The notes below the pieces were generated by a model. The model was not told where the DNA came from and searched no databases. It was given only the letters and a program-made list of their open reading frames with translations. Below, piece after piece: positions 49,884 to 58,771 of a stretch of 64,000 bases of DNA (position 1 is its first letter; each line of letters opens with the position of its first letter). This DNA is from JAVBWO01 sp036677375 (GTDB lineage: Bacteria; Bacillota; Dehalobacteriia; UBA4068; UBA4997), in the NCBI GenBank assembly GCA_036677375.1, contig JAVBWO010000024.1, positions 124,001 through 188,000 of the forward strand, read 5' to 3'. Made by a program: the position numbers and the translations under genes.

Positions 49884-50114
49884 GCAGCATTATAAAAAAA
49901 TCTCCCATGCCTTGCAAAAAGTACTGCGCCTTGAAAACCAGTTGTTTGAAGCGGGCTCGGTCCCATCAATCATCATTCACCCGGGTAGTATTTTAAATGC
50001 TTCGTGGACCGTTTTATGCCAAGACTTTCGGGGGCCTTAGTCTGCCAAAGCTTCCAATAGACGGGTTAAGATTGTTTTTAGGCTGTTTACGCATTGGGGA
50101 CTGCTACACAAAAA

Positions 50115-50138
50115 GGGACGGCCGTGCCCGGCCATCCC
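50115..50138 (-). terminator. Terminator of the mreB-minE operon
   Basis: GGGATGGCC and GGCCGTCCC (one wobble) form a 9-bp stem with TTTTTG after it on the minus strand, about 125 bp past the minE stop. Confidence 0.8.
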
Positions 50139-50263
50139 CGCTGTAAATACGTCCAAATCTACCACACAAATTTCCCAGCATATGAGTATGCTGCTTTTCA
50201 TCCACTCTTCCACCGACTAAGCGGTCCATACTTACAATCAGAAGGGTGTTTTATCCGTCCGTC

Positions 50264-50539
50264 TCAGGCACGTTTGATCCGCAGCACCGGAATATTGGCG
50301 ACCAAGGCGATCTCATCCTCGCTCTTGGAAAGGGAGACTTCCAGCGCCTGCTGATCAATTTCCATATATTTGCTGATCACGGCGATCATATCCTCCCGCA
50401 GCGCATTCATCATTTCATCGGAAAGCGCGTTGGCTCTATCCTGCACTAAGACCAGGCGCAAACGTTCCTTCGCCACATTTTTGCTGCTGGCGGGGGAATC
50501 TTTACCGAAAAACTTATTGATCACTTCCAAAAATGCCAT
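50264..50539 (-). CDS. minE: Cell division topological specificity factor MinE
   Basis: The 91-residue protein has the membrane-targeting N-terminus MAFLEVINKFFG, the MinD-contact region KNVAKERLRLVLVQDRA and the dimerisation part DMIAVISKYMEID. MinE stimulates MinD ATPase and drives pole-to-pole oscillation. It is absent from Bacillus (which uses DivIVA) but common in Clostridia and Negativicutes. It is 12 bp after minD. Confidence 0.95.
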   Translation of the reverse strand: MAFLEVINKFFGKDSPASSKNVAKERLRLVLVQDRANALSDEMMNALREDMIAVISKYMEIDQQALEVSLSKSEDEIALVANIPVLRIKRA

Positions 50540-50551
50540 GTCTCCACCTCC

Positions 50552-51346
50552 TTATTTTCCGCCAAACAAGCTTTTCAGACGGGCAAAAAAGCCTTCCTGC
50601 TCCTCCAAGGAAAGCAAGGGTACCGCTTCGCCGCAAATCCGACGGGTAATGTTACGGTAGGCTTGTCCCGCCTTGGATTTTTCGTCCATAACCACCGGCT
50701 CGCCCCGGTTGGTGGAGATGACGATGGAGTCGTCGTCCGGCACGATGCCCAAAAGATCAATGGCTAAGATATCCATCATATCTTCCACCGACATCATGTC
50801 TCCGGCTTTTACCATCTTGCTGCGGATGCGGTTTACCAAAAGCTTGGGCGATTTTAACCCGGCAGCCTCCAAAAGACCGATGATGCGGTCGGCGTCTCTG
50901 ACGGCGGAAACCTCCGGGGTGGTAACGACAATAGCCTGTTTGGCGCCGGCAATGGCGTTTTTAAAGCCATGCTCGATTCCTGCCGGGCAGTCCACGATGA
51001 CAAAATCAAATTCTTCCGCCAGGCGGGTGGTTAATTCCCGCATCTGGTCTTCGTTGACGGCTGTCTTGTCTTTGGTCTGGGCGGCAGGCAATAAGTACAT
51101 GTTTTCCAGACGCTTGTCTTTGATCAGAGCCTGCTTCAAACGGCAATTTTCCCTGATTACATCGACGATGTCATATACGATCCTATTTTCCAGGCCCAAG
51201 ACCACGTCTAAATTTCTGAGGCCGATATCCGTATCCACCATGACCACCTGCTTGCCAAGCATGGCCAGGCCGGTGCCGATATTCGCTGTGCTGGTGGTTT
51301 TCCCAACACCGCCTTTCCCTGAGGTGACTACCAAAATCTCACCCAT
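50552..51346 (-). CDS. minD: Septum site-determining ATPase MinD
   Basis: The 264-residue protein has the deviant Walker A GKGGVGKTTST, a Walker B in FVIVDCPAGIE, and a C-terminal amphipathic membrane-targeting helix (FFARLKSLFGGK). It dimerises with ATP on the membrane and recruits MinC and MinE. It is 85 bp after minC and 12 bp before minE. Confidence 0.96.
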   Translation of the reverse strand: MGEILVVTSGKGGVGKTTSTANIGTGLAMLGKQVVMVDTDIGLRNLDVVLGLENRIVYDIVDVIRENCRLKQALIKDKRLENMYLLPAAQTKDKTAVNEDQMRELTTRLAEEFDFVIVDCPAGIEHGFKNAIAGAKQAIVVTTPEVSAVRDADRIIGLLEAAGLKSPKLLVNRIRSKMVKAGDMMSVEDMMDILAIDLLGIVPDDDSIVISTNRGEPVVMDEKSKAGQAYRNITRRICGEAVPLLSLEEQEGFFARLKSLFGGK

Positions 51347-51431
51347 AAAGATAACTCCTCCTCTGACTGCAATAATTTACCGTGCTTTTGTTTTTTTCCT
51401 TGAACCTAACCTGCCAAGGGGCAGGCAGCGG

Positions 51432-51815
51432 CTAGCGGGGTGTCACATATTTCTCGATGACCACGATACCGTCTTTGATTCTTGCCGTTTCGGGATAACC
51501 GGCGCCGTCCTCTTTTTTGCCGTCCGGCGGCCGGGTGATATGGGTGGCAATGCGCAATTGGGTCGGGTCAAGCTGAAAAGCGGTGACCGTAGCGCCCTCG
51601 TCACCAAAAGCGCCGGCATGTACCACACCCCGCAAAATACCCATGACCAAGATATGGCCGGCGGCAGTGATCTCGGCGCCGGGATTCACATCTCCCAAGA
51701 CCACAACATTGCCGGGGAATTGCACGCTTTGCCCGGAACGCAGCGTACGCTGCAGGAGCATGGTATTCCCTCCCGATTCCAGAGGGGTGGCAACAGCACT
51801 ATCCAAAATCTCCAC
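51432..51815 (-). CDS. minC: MinC reduced to its C-terminal domain
   Basis: The 127-residue protein matches only the MinC C-terminal beta-helix: LLQRTLRSGQSVQFPGNVVVLGDVNPGAEITAAGHILVMGILRGVVHAGAFGD contains the RSGQ, GAE and G-x-LRG features that bind MinD. The usual N-terminal domain of about 100 residues, which blocks FtsZ polymerisation, is missing, and the 290 bp upstream to mrdA have no coding remnant. The start is either GTG 51815 or TTG 51806; the latter has AGGTGG 5 nt before it. Family members are normally 210-230 residues. It may antagonise FtsZ through the C-domain only. Confidence 0.85.
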   Translation of the reverse strand: MEILDSAVATPLESGGNTMLLQRTLRSGQSVQFPGNVVVLGDVNPGAEITAAGHILVMGILRGVVHAGAFGDEGATVTAFQLDPTQLRIATHITRPPDGKKEDGAGYPETARIKDGIVVIEKYVTPR

Positions 51816-52106
51816 CTCTTTTTCAGCCTCTTTTTAGCTTTTTTCAACTTCTTTTACCGGTACTTTTACGGATTGTTTTCCTAATTTTTTCCGGTTTTCC
51901 AATCACATTTGAAGCATATCACAACCACATATGGTATTTTCTTTGGGTTCATTCTACAAGACGACGGACAAATCCTGCCCTAAAGCGAGAAAAAACCAAC
52001 GCAAATTCCGTCAATATTCTTCTTTGCCTTACTTTATTATTTTGTACTTTAGGATTCTTCACTTTTCTAAATCTTTACTTTATTACTTTAAGATCCTGTT
52101 TTATGA

Positions 52107-54116
52107 TTATTCATAGACAGAAGGCAGGTCGTCTGCCGTATGATTCGAATCCGTATTGTTTGTTGTGGTTTCCGTCCCATGATTGGTTTGCCCACCGGTT
52201 GCTTCTTCTGCCTTGGCTTCTTCTTCGCTGCCATGCAGCGGCGTATTGGTAATACCGAAATACTCCTCAAACACATCCTTGCAAACCTGCCCCGCTGAAT
52301 TATAGCCGTGATAGCCATATTCCACAACGCCGGCATAAGCGATCTCAGGATCGTCATAAGGAGCAAAGGCCACAAAAAGCCCATGATAATCCTTATTTTT
52401 ATCATCGCCGGACAATCCCGTCTGAGCCGTCCCTGTTTTACCGGCCACTGCCACCGGAAAAGAGCCGAATAAGCTGTTGGCTGTACCGCCAGACTGGCAA
52501 ACTGCGCGCATAGCCGCCTGAACGGCTTCGATGTCTGCCTGAGAAATATCCAGTTTGGCCACGGCATTAGGTTTTGCCTGATAGACTGTTTCTCCATCGG
52601 CACTGTGTATCTCGTTCACCAGATAGGGCTGCATGCGGACGCCGTCATTGGCAATGGCCGCGATATAGTCGGCTAACTGCAGCGGTGTATAAGAGTTGTA
52701 CCCCTGTCCCATGGACATATAAAAGGTATCATAGGAACGCCACTCCGATTCCCAGCCGGTAAAATTCTTGGCCTTCCATTCCGGATTGGCAATGGTGCCG
52801 GCGCTTTCCGACGGCAGTTCGATGCCGGTTTTTTTACCCAGACCTAAAACGGTAAAACCTTCGTATAATTTATCGATGCCGGTACGGTAGCCGATCTCCT
52901 GGAAATAAGCGTTGCAAGAGACGGCCATAGCTCTGGTCAGGTTTACCTTGCCGTGACTGTAAGGACATTTGGCCCGCGGACTTTTCCACATGGCAGGACT
53001 GCAGGTAACAGTAAAATCAGGGTCAATGACGCCCGCAGCCAAAGCAGAGGCGGCGGTAGCAGGTTTCAAGGTGGAGCCGGGAGGATATGTCCCGGAAATA
53101 GCCCTGTTAAATAGAGGTTTTAATGTTTCATCCCAATAATAGTTTGCTTTGTCGGCACTGAGACCCTGGGCAAAATCATTTGGATCAATGGTGGGCGCCG
53201 AAGCCATGGCTAAAATGGCGCCTGTTTTAACATTGATCAATACCGCCGCGCCGGCTTTGACCTTTTCATTATTTTCTTGCAGCTTTTCGATGGTGGAACT
53301 AAGGCTATCCTCCATGACCTGCTGCAAATGAGCATCCAAAGTCAGGACAAAAGAATTCCCTGAAATGGCCGGTGTGCTGGAGCGCACTTTTACCGCCCGA
53401 TGCGCGGAATCCACCTCTACTTTTTCGATTCCCCTTTTGCCGCGGAGCCCGATCTCCGTTCCGTCACTGTCGGTAAAACGTTCCATGGTTTTTTCCAGTC
53501 CGGTTTTGCCGATCCAGTCGTTCAAAAGGTAGTCGTATTGATCCAACAGCTCTTTTTGTTCCTCTGCGCTGATCAGGCCTACCGTTCCTATCACATGACC
53601 GGCCAGCTGCCCGTGAGGATAGTAGCGCACCGGTTCGTCCATAATGGTGACCCCCGGCAAAAGGTCTCTGTTTTCCTCGATCTTACTGACCATGGCGATG
53701 CCTTCGGCATCATAGTCCAGCCGCTTAATGATCACAGGCTCGTAGCTTCGGTTTGCCTGCTCTTTCACGGCTTTTACAATGGTATCGGCGGTAATATCCG
53801 GGTCCTGTAAAATAGCCGCAAGGGTTGCCGCCATCTCCTGCAAGTCCTCGATTTCGCTGGTGGTAACAGCAACGCAGAATACCGGTTTGCTAGTGGCAAG
53901 CTCCACCATATTCGTATCATAGATATTACCCCGCCGGGCAGTTTGGGAAAGGACGCGGATCTGATTTTGATCGGAAAGCGTGGCATATTGCGCCGCTTCC
54001 AGCACCTGAAGCTGAAAGAGCCGTACCGCCAAAATGCCGAAGACCAGCATTACCAAAGCTAAAAAGACCAGCACTCGCCGGCTTTTCTCTTGATTGATCT
54101 TTTCATCTTCAAGCAC
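52107..54116 (-). CDS. mrdA: Penicillin-binding protein 2 (elongation transpeptidase)
   Basis: The 669-residue protein has one N-terminal membrane helix (about residues 14-34), a pedestal/dimerisation domain (about 55-250) and a transpeptidase domain with SxxK as STLK (near 347), SxN as SCN (near 403) and KTG as KTGTAQ (near 560). A disordered tail rich in Glu, Thr and Asn follows from about 625. It cross-links lateral-wall peptidoglycan with RodA under MreBCD control. It lies 22 bp after mreD. Confidence 0.94.
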   Translation of the reverse strand: MLEDEKINQEKSRRVLVFLALVMLVFGILAVRLFQLQVLEAAQYATLSDQNQIRVLSQTARRGNIYDTNMVELATSKPVFCVAVTTSEIEDLQEMAATLAAILQDPDITADTIVKAVKEQANRSYEPVIIKRLDYDAEGIAMVSKIEENRDLLPGVTIMDEPVRYYPHGQLAGHVIGTVGLISAEEQKELLDQYDYLLNDWIGKTGLEKTMERFTDSDGTEIGLRGKRGIEKVEVDSAHRAVKVRSSTPAISGNSFVLTLDAHLQQVMEDSLSSTIEKLQENNEKVKAGAAVLINVKTGAILAMASAPTIDPNDFAQGLSADKANYYWDETLKPLFNRAISGTYPPGSTLKPATAASALAAGVIDPDFTVTCSPAMWKSPRAKCPYSHGKVNLTRAMAVSCNAYFQEIGYRTGIDKLYEGFTVLGLGKKTGIELPSESAGTIANPEWKAKNFTGWESEWRSYDTFYMSMGQGYNSYTPLQLADYIAAIANDGVRMQPYLVNEIHSADGETVYQAKPNAVAKLDISQADIEAVQAAMRAVCQSGGTANSLFGSFPVAVAGKTGTAQTGLSGDDKNKDYHGLFVAFAPYDDPEIAYAGVVEYGYHGYNSAGQVCKDVFEEYFGITNTPLHGSEEEAKAEEATGGQTNHGTETTTNNTDSNHTADDLPSVYE

Positions 54117-54138
54117 CGCTTCTCACCTGCCCGTACTG

Positions 54139-54663
54139 TTACTCCAATTCCTGCCGGCTCTTTTTTTTGAGCCAGCCTTCCGTAAATGATTTATAGGTAA
54201 AAACATAAAGAAAAGGGGAAATCAGCCCGTTTAACAAGATAGACGCTCCCAGATATTTAAAAAAAACATCGGGAGCAATGGTGGTTCCCCCCAGCATGGT
54301 CATAAAAATATAATAAATCGTTTGGCTAACCAAAAGACCAAAAGCAATGGCGGCGACAGGAACCAAATAATTCTCCTTATACACCCGGATACTGGCCCAG
54401 CCTACCAATGCCCCGGCAGTTGTAAAGCTGATGACGGTCAACCCAATATACTTTCCCACAAAAAGATCCTGTAACAAACCGGCGGCAAGCCCCAGGCCAA
54501 AACCCATAAGAGGGCCTTCCAGCAAACCTCCGAATACAGGGAAAAAGAGGAGCAGTTCCAAGCCTGCTCCATATAAATGAATCCGCTGTAAAAAAGAGAA
54601 CTGCAATACAACGGTAACCAATAAAAGAACCGCCATCATTGCATACCGTTTCTGATTAATCAA
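54139..54663 (-). CDS. mreD: Rod-shape protein MreD
   Basis: The 174-residue protein has five to six predicted membrane helices (ALLLVTVVLQFSF, LLLFFPVFGGLL, GFGLGLAAGLLQDLF and others). The best start is TTG at 54663, with GGGAGGTG about 6 nt before it, overlapping the last codons of mreC; the next in-frame ATGs would cut the first helix. MreD is the integral membrane part of the elongasome that modulates MreC and PBP2. Confidence 0.88.
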   Translation of the reverse strand: MINQKRYAMMAVLLLVTVVLQFSFLQRIHLYGAGLELLLFFPVFGGLLEGPLMGFGLGLAAGLLQDLFVGKYIGLTVISFTTAGALVGWASIRVYKENYLVPVAAIAFGLLVSQTIYYIFMTMLGGTTIAPDVFFKYLGASILLNGLISPFLYVFTYKSFTEGWLKKKSRQELE

Positions 54664-55510
54664 GGGTCCCACCTCCCGCCGTCTTGGGAACCAGCACCAT
54701 GACTTCTTCCAAACGGTTAAAATCCACAAAAGACTGAACCGTGGCGGTAAGCATCAGGCCGCCCGGCTCTTCCCTGATAGCGGTGATGAAGCCGACACGC
54801 AAGCCTTTGGGATAGACGCCGCCCAATCCGGAAGTAATCACCGTTTCATATTCTTCCAGAGGGGAATCATAGGGAATGTGAACGAGCTGCAAGAGATTGC
54901 TTTCATCAGGGGCGGTCTGCACAACGCCGGGGGTTCGGCTCACCTGGGTTAAACAGGCGGCGGAAGCATTGTTGTCTAAAAGCAGCAAAACTTCCGAACT
55001 GTATTTTGATACATTAAGAATCCTACCCACCAGGCCGTCACCGTTGATAACCGGCATATCCTTGGCAAACCCCATATTTTCGCCGCCCCGGATGGTAATG
55101 GTTTTATACCAGGTGCTGGCATTGCGTCCGGTAACCCTAGTCACCGTTGGCTCCCACTCCTCGGCATATTGTTCGCTAATTTTTAGCAAAGCCTGCAGGC
55201 GCTTGTTTTCCGCCTGCTCTTCCAGAAGCGTATTATATTTATTCTGTAGCTCCTCCAGCTGAGTTTCCAGATCCGCATTTTCTTTTTCCAACTTGCCGAT
55301 CCCGCCAAAATAATCCGGTACCACGCGCAGAGCATTGTACACTACGGTGGCGCCGGATTGCAACGGCGCTAAAATATCCCGGACGCCCCTTTCCACACCG
55401 GTAAGACGGCCTCTGTCAAGGGAAGTTTTCCCGGCTGTTACCAGGAGAACAATCAGCAGGATGATTAAGAGAAAGGCAATGAGCCTTACCTTGTTTTTAT
55501 CATTTTGCAA
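54656..55510 (-). CDS. mreC: Rod-shape protein MreC
   Basis: The 284-residue protein has an N-terminal membrane helix (VRLIAFLLIILLIVLLVT), a coiled coil (KLEKENADLETQLEELQNKYNTLLEEQAENKRLQALL) and a double beta-barrel domain (ARVTGRNASTWYKTITIRGGEN-like, then DGLVGRILNVSKYSSEVLLLLD). It links MreB to PBP2. Start chosen at TTG 55510 with an AGGGAT SD; the longer frame from 55747 would overlap mreB and lacks a signal. The coupling to mreD is by an 8-bp overlap. Confidence 0.9.
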   Translation of the reverse strand: MQNDKNKVRLIAFLLIILLIVLLVTAGKTSLDRGRLTGVERGVRDILAPLQSGATVVYNALRVVPDYFGGIGKLEKENADLETQLEELQNKYNTLLEEQAENKRLQALLKISEQYAEEWEPTVTRVTGRNASTWYKTITIRGGENMGFAKDMPVINGDGLVGRILNVSKYSSEVLLLLDNNASAACLTQVSRTPGVVQTAPDESNLLQLVHIPYDSPLEEYETVITSGLGGVYPKGLRVGFITAIREEPGGLMLTATVQSFVDFNRLEEVMVLVPKTAGGGTLD

Positions 55511-55634
55511 GCCTATCCCTTCTTCCCGGAAGGAATCTTTCCCGATTTCGTTTTTAATATGATTGATTGAATACGATTGATGAATGAGCCGGCCAACATG
55601 GATCAGAGGTTGCCACCTTTCTTCGGAGCAAGGA

Positions 55635-56657
55635 TCATTTGCGGCGGTAGTTCCCTTGGATCTTCCGCAGAATATCAATATTTTCCAAAACCTTGCCTGT
55701 TCCATTAACCACAGCATCCAGCGGGTCTTCCGCCAAATGCACCACAATATTGGTCTCTTTAGAAATTAAAGCCGGCAGACCTTGCAGGAGGGAACCGCCC
55801 CCCGCCATGATGATGCCCCGGTCCATGATATCCGCCGCCAGTTCCGGCGGTGCCGTTTCCAGACAACCCTTCACCGCTTCCACAATGCTGGAAACAGGCT
55901 CCAGTAAGGCGGTATTGATCTCTTTGGCGGTAACTTGGATGGTCTTGGGTAAACCGGAAATAAGATCCCTTCCCCGCACCTCATAGGAGGTGAGCTCCTG
56001 CCCTCTTTCCAAGTAAGCGGAACCAATGGCAATCTTGATTTCCTCCGCGGTCTGTTCCCCAATGGCAAGATTAAAATTTTTCTTGATAAAATTCATAATA
56101 GCTTCGTCCATATCATCTCCGGCTACCCGGACGGAATTCACGGTGACGATGCCGCTTAAAGAAATAATGGCGACCTCGGTGGTACCGCCGCCGATATCCA
56201 CGATCATATTGCCTGTGGGTTCCGCCACCGGCAGGCCGGAACCGATGGCCGCCGCCATAGGTTCTTCAATGAGATATGCCTCTTTAGCTCCGGCATTGAT
56301 GGCAGCTTCCCGAACGGAACGCTCTTCCACCGCAGTGACGCCGGAGGGCACACATATAATTACTCTGGGTCTGGTAAAAGGAGAACGATTCTTCATCGCC
56401 TTCCGGAAAAAATACTTCAGCATAGCTTGGGTCACGTCAAAATCCCCGATGACGCCGTTTCTAACCGGGCGGATAGCCACAATATTGCCGGGAGTGCGTC
56501 CCAGCATTAATTTGGCTTCATCCCCCACCGCCAGGACCTGTTTTGTATCTCTGTTGATCGCCACAACGGATGGCTCTCGCAGGACAATGCCTTTGCCGGC
56601 CACATGAACCAAGGTATTGGCAGTTCCCAAGTCCACTCCGATATCCATTGTAAACAC
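55635..56657 (-). CDS. mreB: Rod-shape actin homologue MreB
   Basis: The 340-residue actin-fold ATPase has IGVDLGTANTLVHVAGKGIVLREPS (phosphate 1), VIDVGGGTTE-type (NMIVDIGGGTTEVAIIS, phosphate 2) and IMAGGGSLLQGLP (adenosine site). It forms membrane filaments that steer lateral-wall synthesis. It starts the mreBCD-mrdA-minCDE operon. The usual radC between maf and mreB is absent; the 208-bp gap 56658-56865 should hold its promoter. Confidence 0.96.
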   Translation of the reverse strand: MFTMDIGVDLGTANTLVHVAGKGIVLREPSVVAINRDTKQVLAVGDEAKLMLGRTPGNIVAIRPVRNGVIGDFDVTQAMLKYFFRKAMKNRSPFTRPRVIICVPSGVTAVEERSVREAAINAGAKEAYLIEEPMAAAIGSGLPVAEPTGNMIVDIGGGTTEVAIISLSGIVTVNSVRVAGDDMDEAIMNFIKKNFNLAIGEQTAEEIKIAIGSAYLERGQELTSYEVRGRDLISGLPKTIQVTAKEINTALLEPVSSIVEAVKGCLETAPPELAADIMDRGIIMAGGGSLLQGLPALISKETNIVVHLAEDPLDAVVNGTGKVLENIDILRKIQGNYRRK

Positions 56658-56865
56658 GCAATTCCCTTCTTTCCTATCTTTCCTATTTCTCGCTTAACAA
56701 ACCAATGTCCGGCGGCATGAAACCTTATTGTTTATCAAGATATACCCGTTATGTGTAGTTTTGTGTCCTACTAGCCTTAATAATCGTATTTGTTATCATT
56801 ACTTTCCATGCTCGTTGCCATGTTCTTCTATTACTTTTGACTGCTTCTCCTCCAATCGCAGGATC

Positions 56866-57441
56866 TTACCAGATGCTGTAACCCAAGGCTTCCAGCATAC
56901 CGTAAAGGGTGGCTAAGGGCAAACCCACGACATTATTATAATCTCCGGCAATATGCTCGATGAAGACCGCTCCCAATCCTTGTATCCCGTAAGCTCCGGC
57001 TTTATCCAGCGGTTCTCCCGTGGCGATATAGGCATCGATCTCCTTTTCTTTCAGACGCCGGAACCATACTTTTGTTTCCACCGCTTTTTGCTGCTGTTTG
57101 CCGCCTGGGGCAATGACACTGATACCGGTATAGACCCTGTGTCCTTTGCCGCTTAAGGCTTGCAACATTTCTTTGGCTTCTTTGACATCGGCAGGTTTCC
57201 CTAAAATGGTATTGTCTAAAAACACCAAAGTGTCGGCAGCCACAATATAGGCATCCGGCCTTAAAGTAGCAGCCATTTTTCCCTTCAGATAGGCATTGGT
57301 CATCACCAATTCCGTGGGAGGAAGCCCCTCCATCTGCTCCGGGATCTCCACCGGCAATACTTCCGCTTCCGCGCCCATTTGCGCCAAAAGCTCGCGCCTT
57401 CTGGGAGATGTGGAAGCCAAAACAAGTTTTTGTTTTTCCAT
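56866..57441 (-). CDS. maf: Maf-family nucleoside triphosphate pyrophosphatase
   Basis: The 191-residue protein has LVLASTSPRRRELL at its start (the substrate loop), AADTLVFLDNTILGKPAD with the catalytic Asp, and GEPLDKAGAYGIQGLGAVFIEHIAGDYNNVVGLPL. It hydrolyses dTTP/UTP or modified nucleotides and is linked to cell-division arrest. The ATG directly follows the folC stop. Confidence 0.94.
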   Translation of the reverse strand: MEKQKLVLASTSPRRRELLAQMGAEAEVLPVEIPEQMEGLPPTELVMTNAYLKGKMAATLRPDAYIVAADTLVFLDNTILGKPADVKEAKEMLQALSGKGHRVYTGISVIAPGGKQQQKAVETKVWFRRLKEKEIDAYIATGEPLDKAGAYGIQGLGAVFIEHIAGDYNNVVGLPLATLYGMLEALGYSIW

Positions 57442-58767
57442 TTATCGCTTGCCTCCTTCTTCCCTGCCTTGTAATAACTGAATAAGATAAGCTCTGGCAT
57501 CTCCCAGCATATAGAGGGAGCCGGTAATGAGGATCATATCCGCCTGCACTTCCTCGGCAATCTCCAAGGTGCGTACGACGGCATCTTCTACCTTTTCCAC
57601 AGTTTCCGCAACAACGCCGTGCCGCTGGCAGATTTCGGCTAAATACAGCCAGTTCCCGGCTCTGGGACTGTTCACCTTTGTGACAACGGCCCGGGCCACG
57701 GAAGGCAGAATGACAGACATGGCATTTTCCCGGTCTTTGTCCGCCAGCATGCCGAACATGGCAACGATCTTTCGTTTAGACCAATAAGACTCCAAAGATT
57801 CGGCCAGCGCTGCCATACCGTGGCCGTTATGCGCACCGTCCAAGACGATCAAAGGCCTGCGGCTCAATATCTCCATCCGTCCTGGCCAGTATGCATGCCA
57901 GATACCGTCCTGGATGGCGCCGGTTTTAATTTTCAAAAGAGAGGCGCAGGCTACGGCCAAAGCGGCATTGTCGATCTGGTAACGCCCCAGCAGAATGGTG
58001 GATAGACCGTTATAAGTTTTGCCTTTCACCCGGCAATCGAAGACCTGGCTGTTTTCGTCGGCATAATTCAGCGTTGCATCAAAATCCTCGCCATAGACCC
58101 AGATAGGACTGTCCAATTCCGCGGCTTTGGCTTTGATTACGGCTAGCGCCGTCTGATCCTGGCAGCCGGTAATCACAGGCACCCCTTTTTTGATGATACC
58201 CGCCTTTTCAGCGGCGATCTTCGTGATGGTATCTCCTAAATAGTTGGTATGATCCATAGCAATATTAGTGATGATGGAGACTTGCGGCAGGATGACATTG
58301 GTGGAATCCATGCGTCCGCCCAAACCAACCTCCATCACCGCCCAGTTCACCTTCTGGCGGCTGAAATACAAAAAAGCCATGGCAGTATTGATTTCAAATT
58401 CCGTGGGTGCTTCGAAGCCATCTTCTACCATAGCATCCACATGGGGCATAATGGTCTCCACCAGTTTTACCCAATGGGCTTCCGGGATATTGGCATTATT
58501 GACCCGGATACGCTCGCAATAGGAATGCAAATGGGGCGAGGAGAAAAAACCCACGCGGTGTCCGGCGGAAATCAGGATCTGCTGAATAAACGAGGCGGTT
58601 GAGCCTTTGCCGTTGGTTCCCGCGACATGGATATAGCGTACTTTAGCGTCCTGATGGGGATTGCCAAGCCGCTTCAAGAGCTCTTCTATGCGCAGCAATC
58701 CCAGATTCATGCCAAATTTGCTTTTTTCCTCAACCAGCTTCAAAGCTTCTTCATAAGAAAGATTCAT
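57442..58767 (-). CDS. folC: Folylpolyglutamate synthase/dihydrofolate synthase
   Basis: The 441-residue Mur-ligase-like enzyme has the P-loop HVAGTNGKGSTASFIQQIL (about residues 46-64), the Mg-binding and omega-loop region FFSSPHLHSYCERIRVN, MDHTNYLGDT, and the C-terminal domain with LDGAHNGHGM. It adds glutamates to folates, and may also make dihydrofolate from dihydropteroate. It starts 4 bp after the valS stop; valS-folC-maf form one unit. Confidence 0.95.
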   Translation of the reverse strand: MNLSYEEALKLVEEKSKFGMNLGLLRIEELLKRLGNPHQDAKVRYIHVAGTNGKGSTASFIQQILISAGHRVGFFSSPHLHSYCERIRVNNANIPEAHWVKLVETIMPHVDAMVEDGFEAPTEFEINTAMAFLYFSRQKVNWAVMEVGLGGRMDSTNVILPQVSIITNIAMDHTNYLGDTITKIAAEKAGIIKKGVPVITGCQDQTALAVIKAKAAELDSPIWVYGEDFDATLNYADENSQVFDCRVKGKTYNGLSTILLGRYQIDNAALAVACASLLKIKTGAIQDGIWHAYWPGRMEILSRRPLIVLDGAHNGHGMAALAESLESYWSKRKIVAMFGMLADKDRENAMSVILPSVARAVVTKVNSPRAGNWLYLAEICQRHGVVAETVEKVEDAVVRTLEIAEEVQADMILITGSLYMLGDARAYLIQLLQGREEGGKR

Positions 58768-58771
58768 GGTT

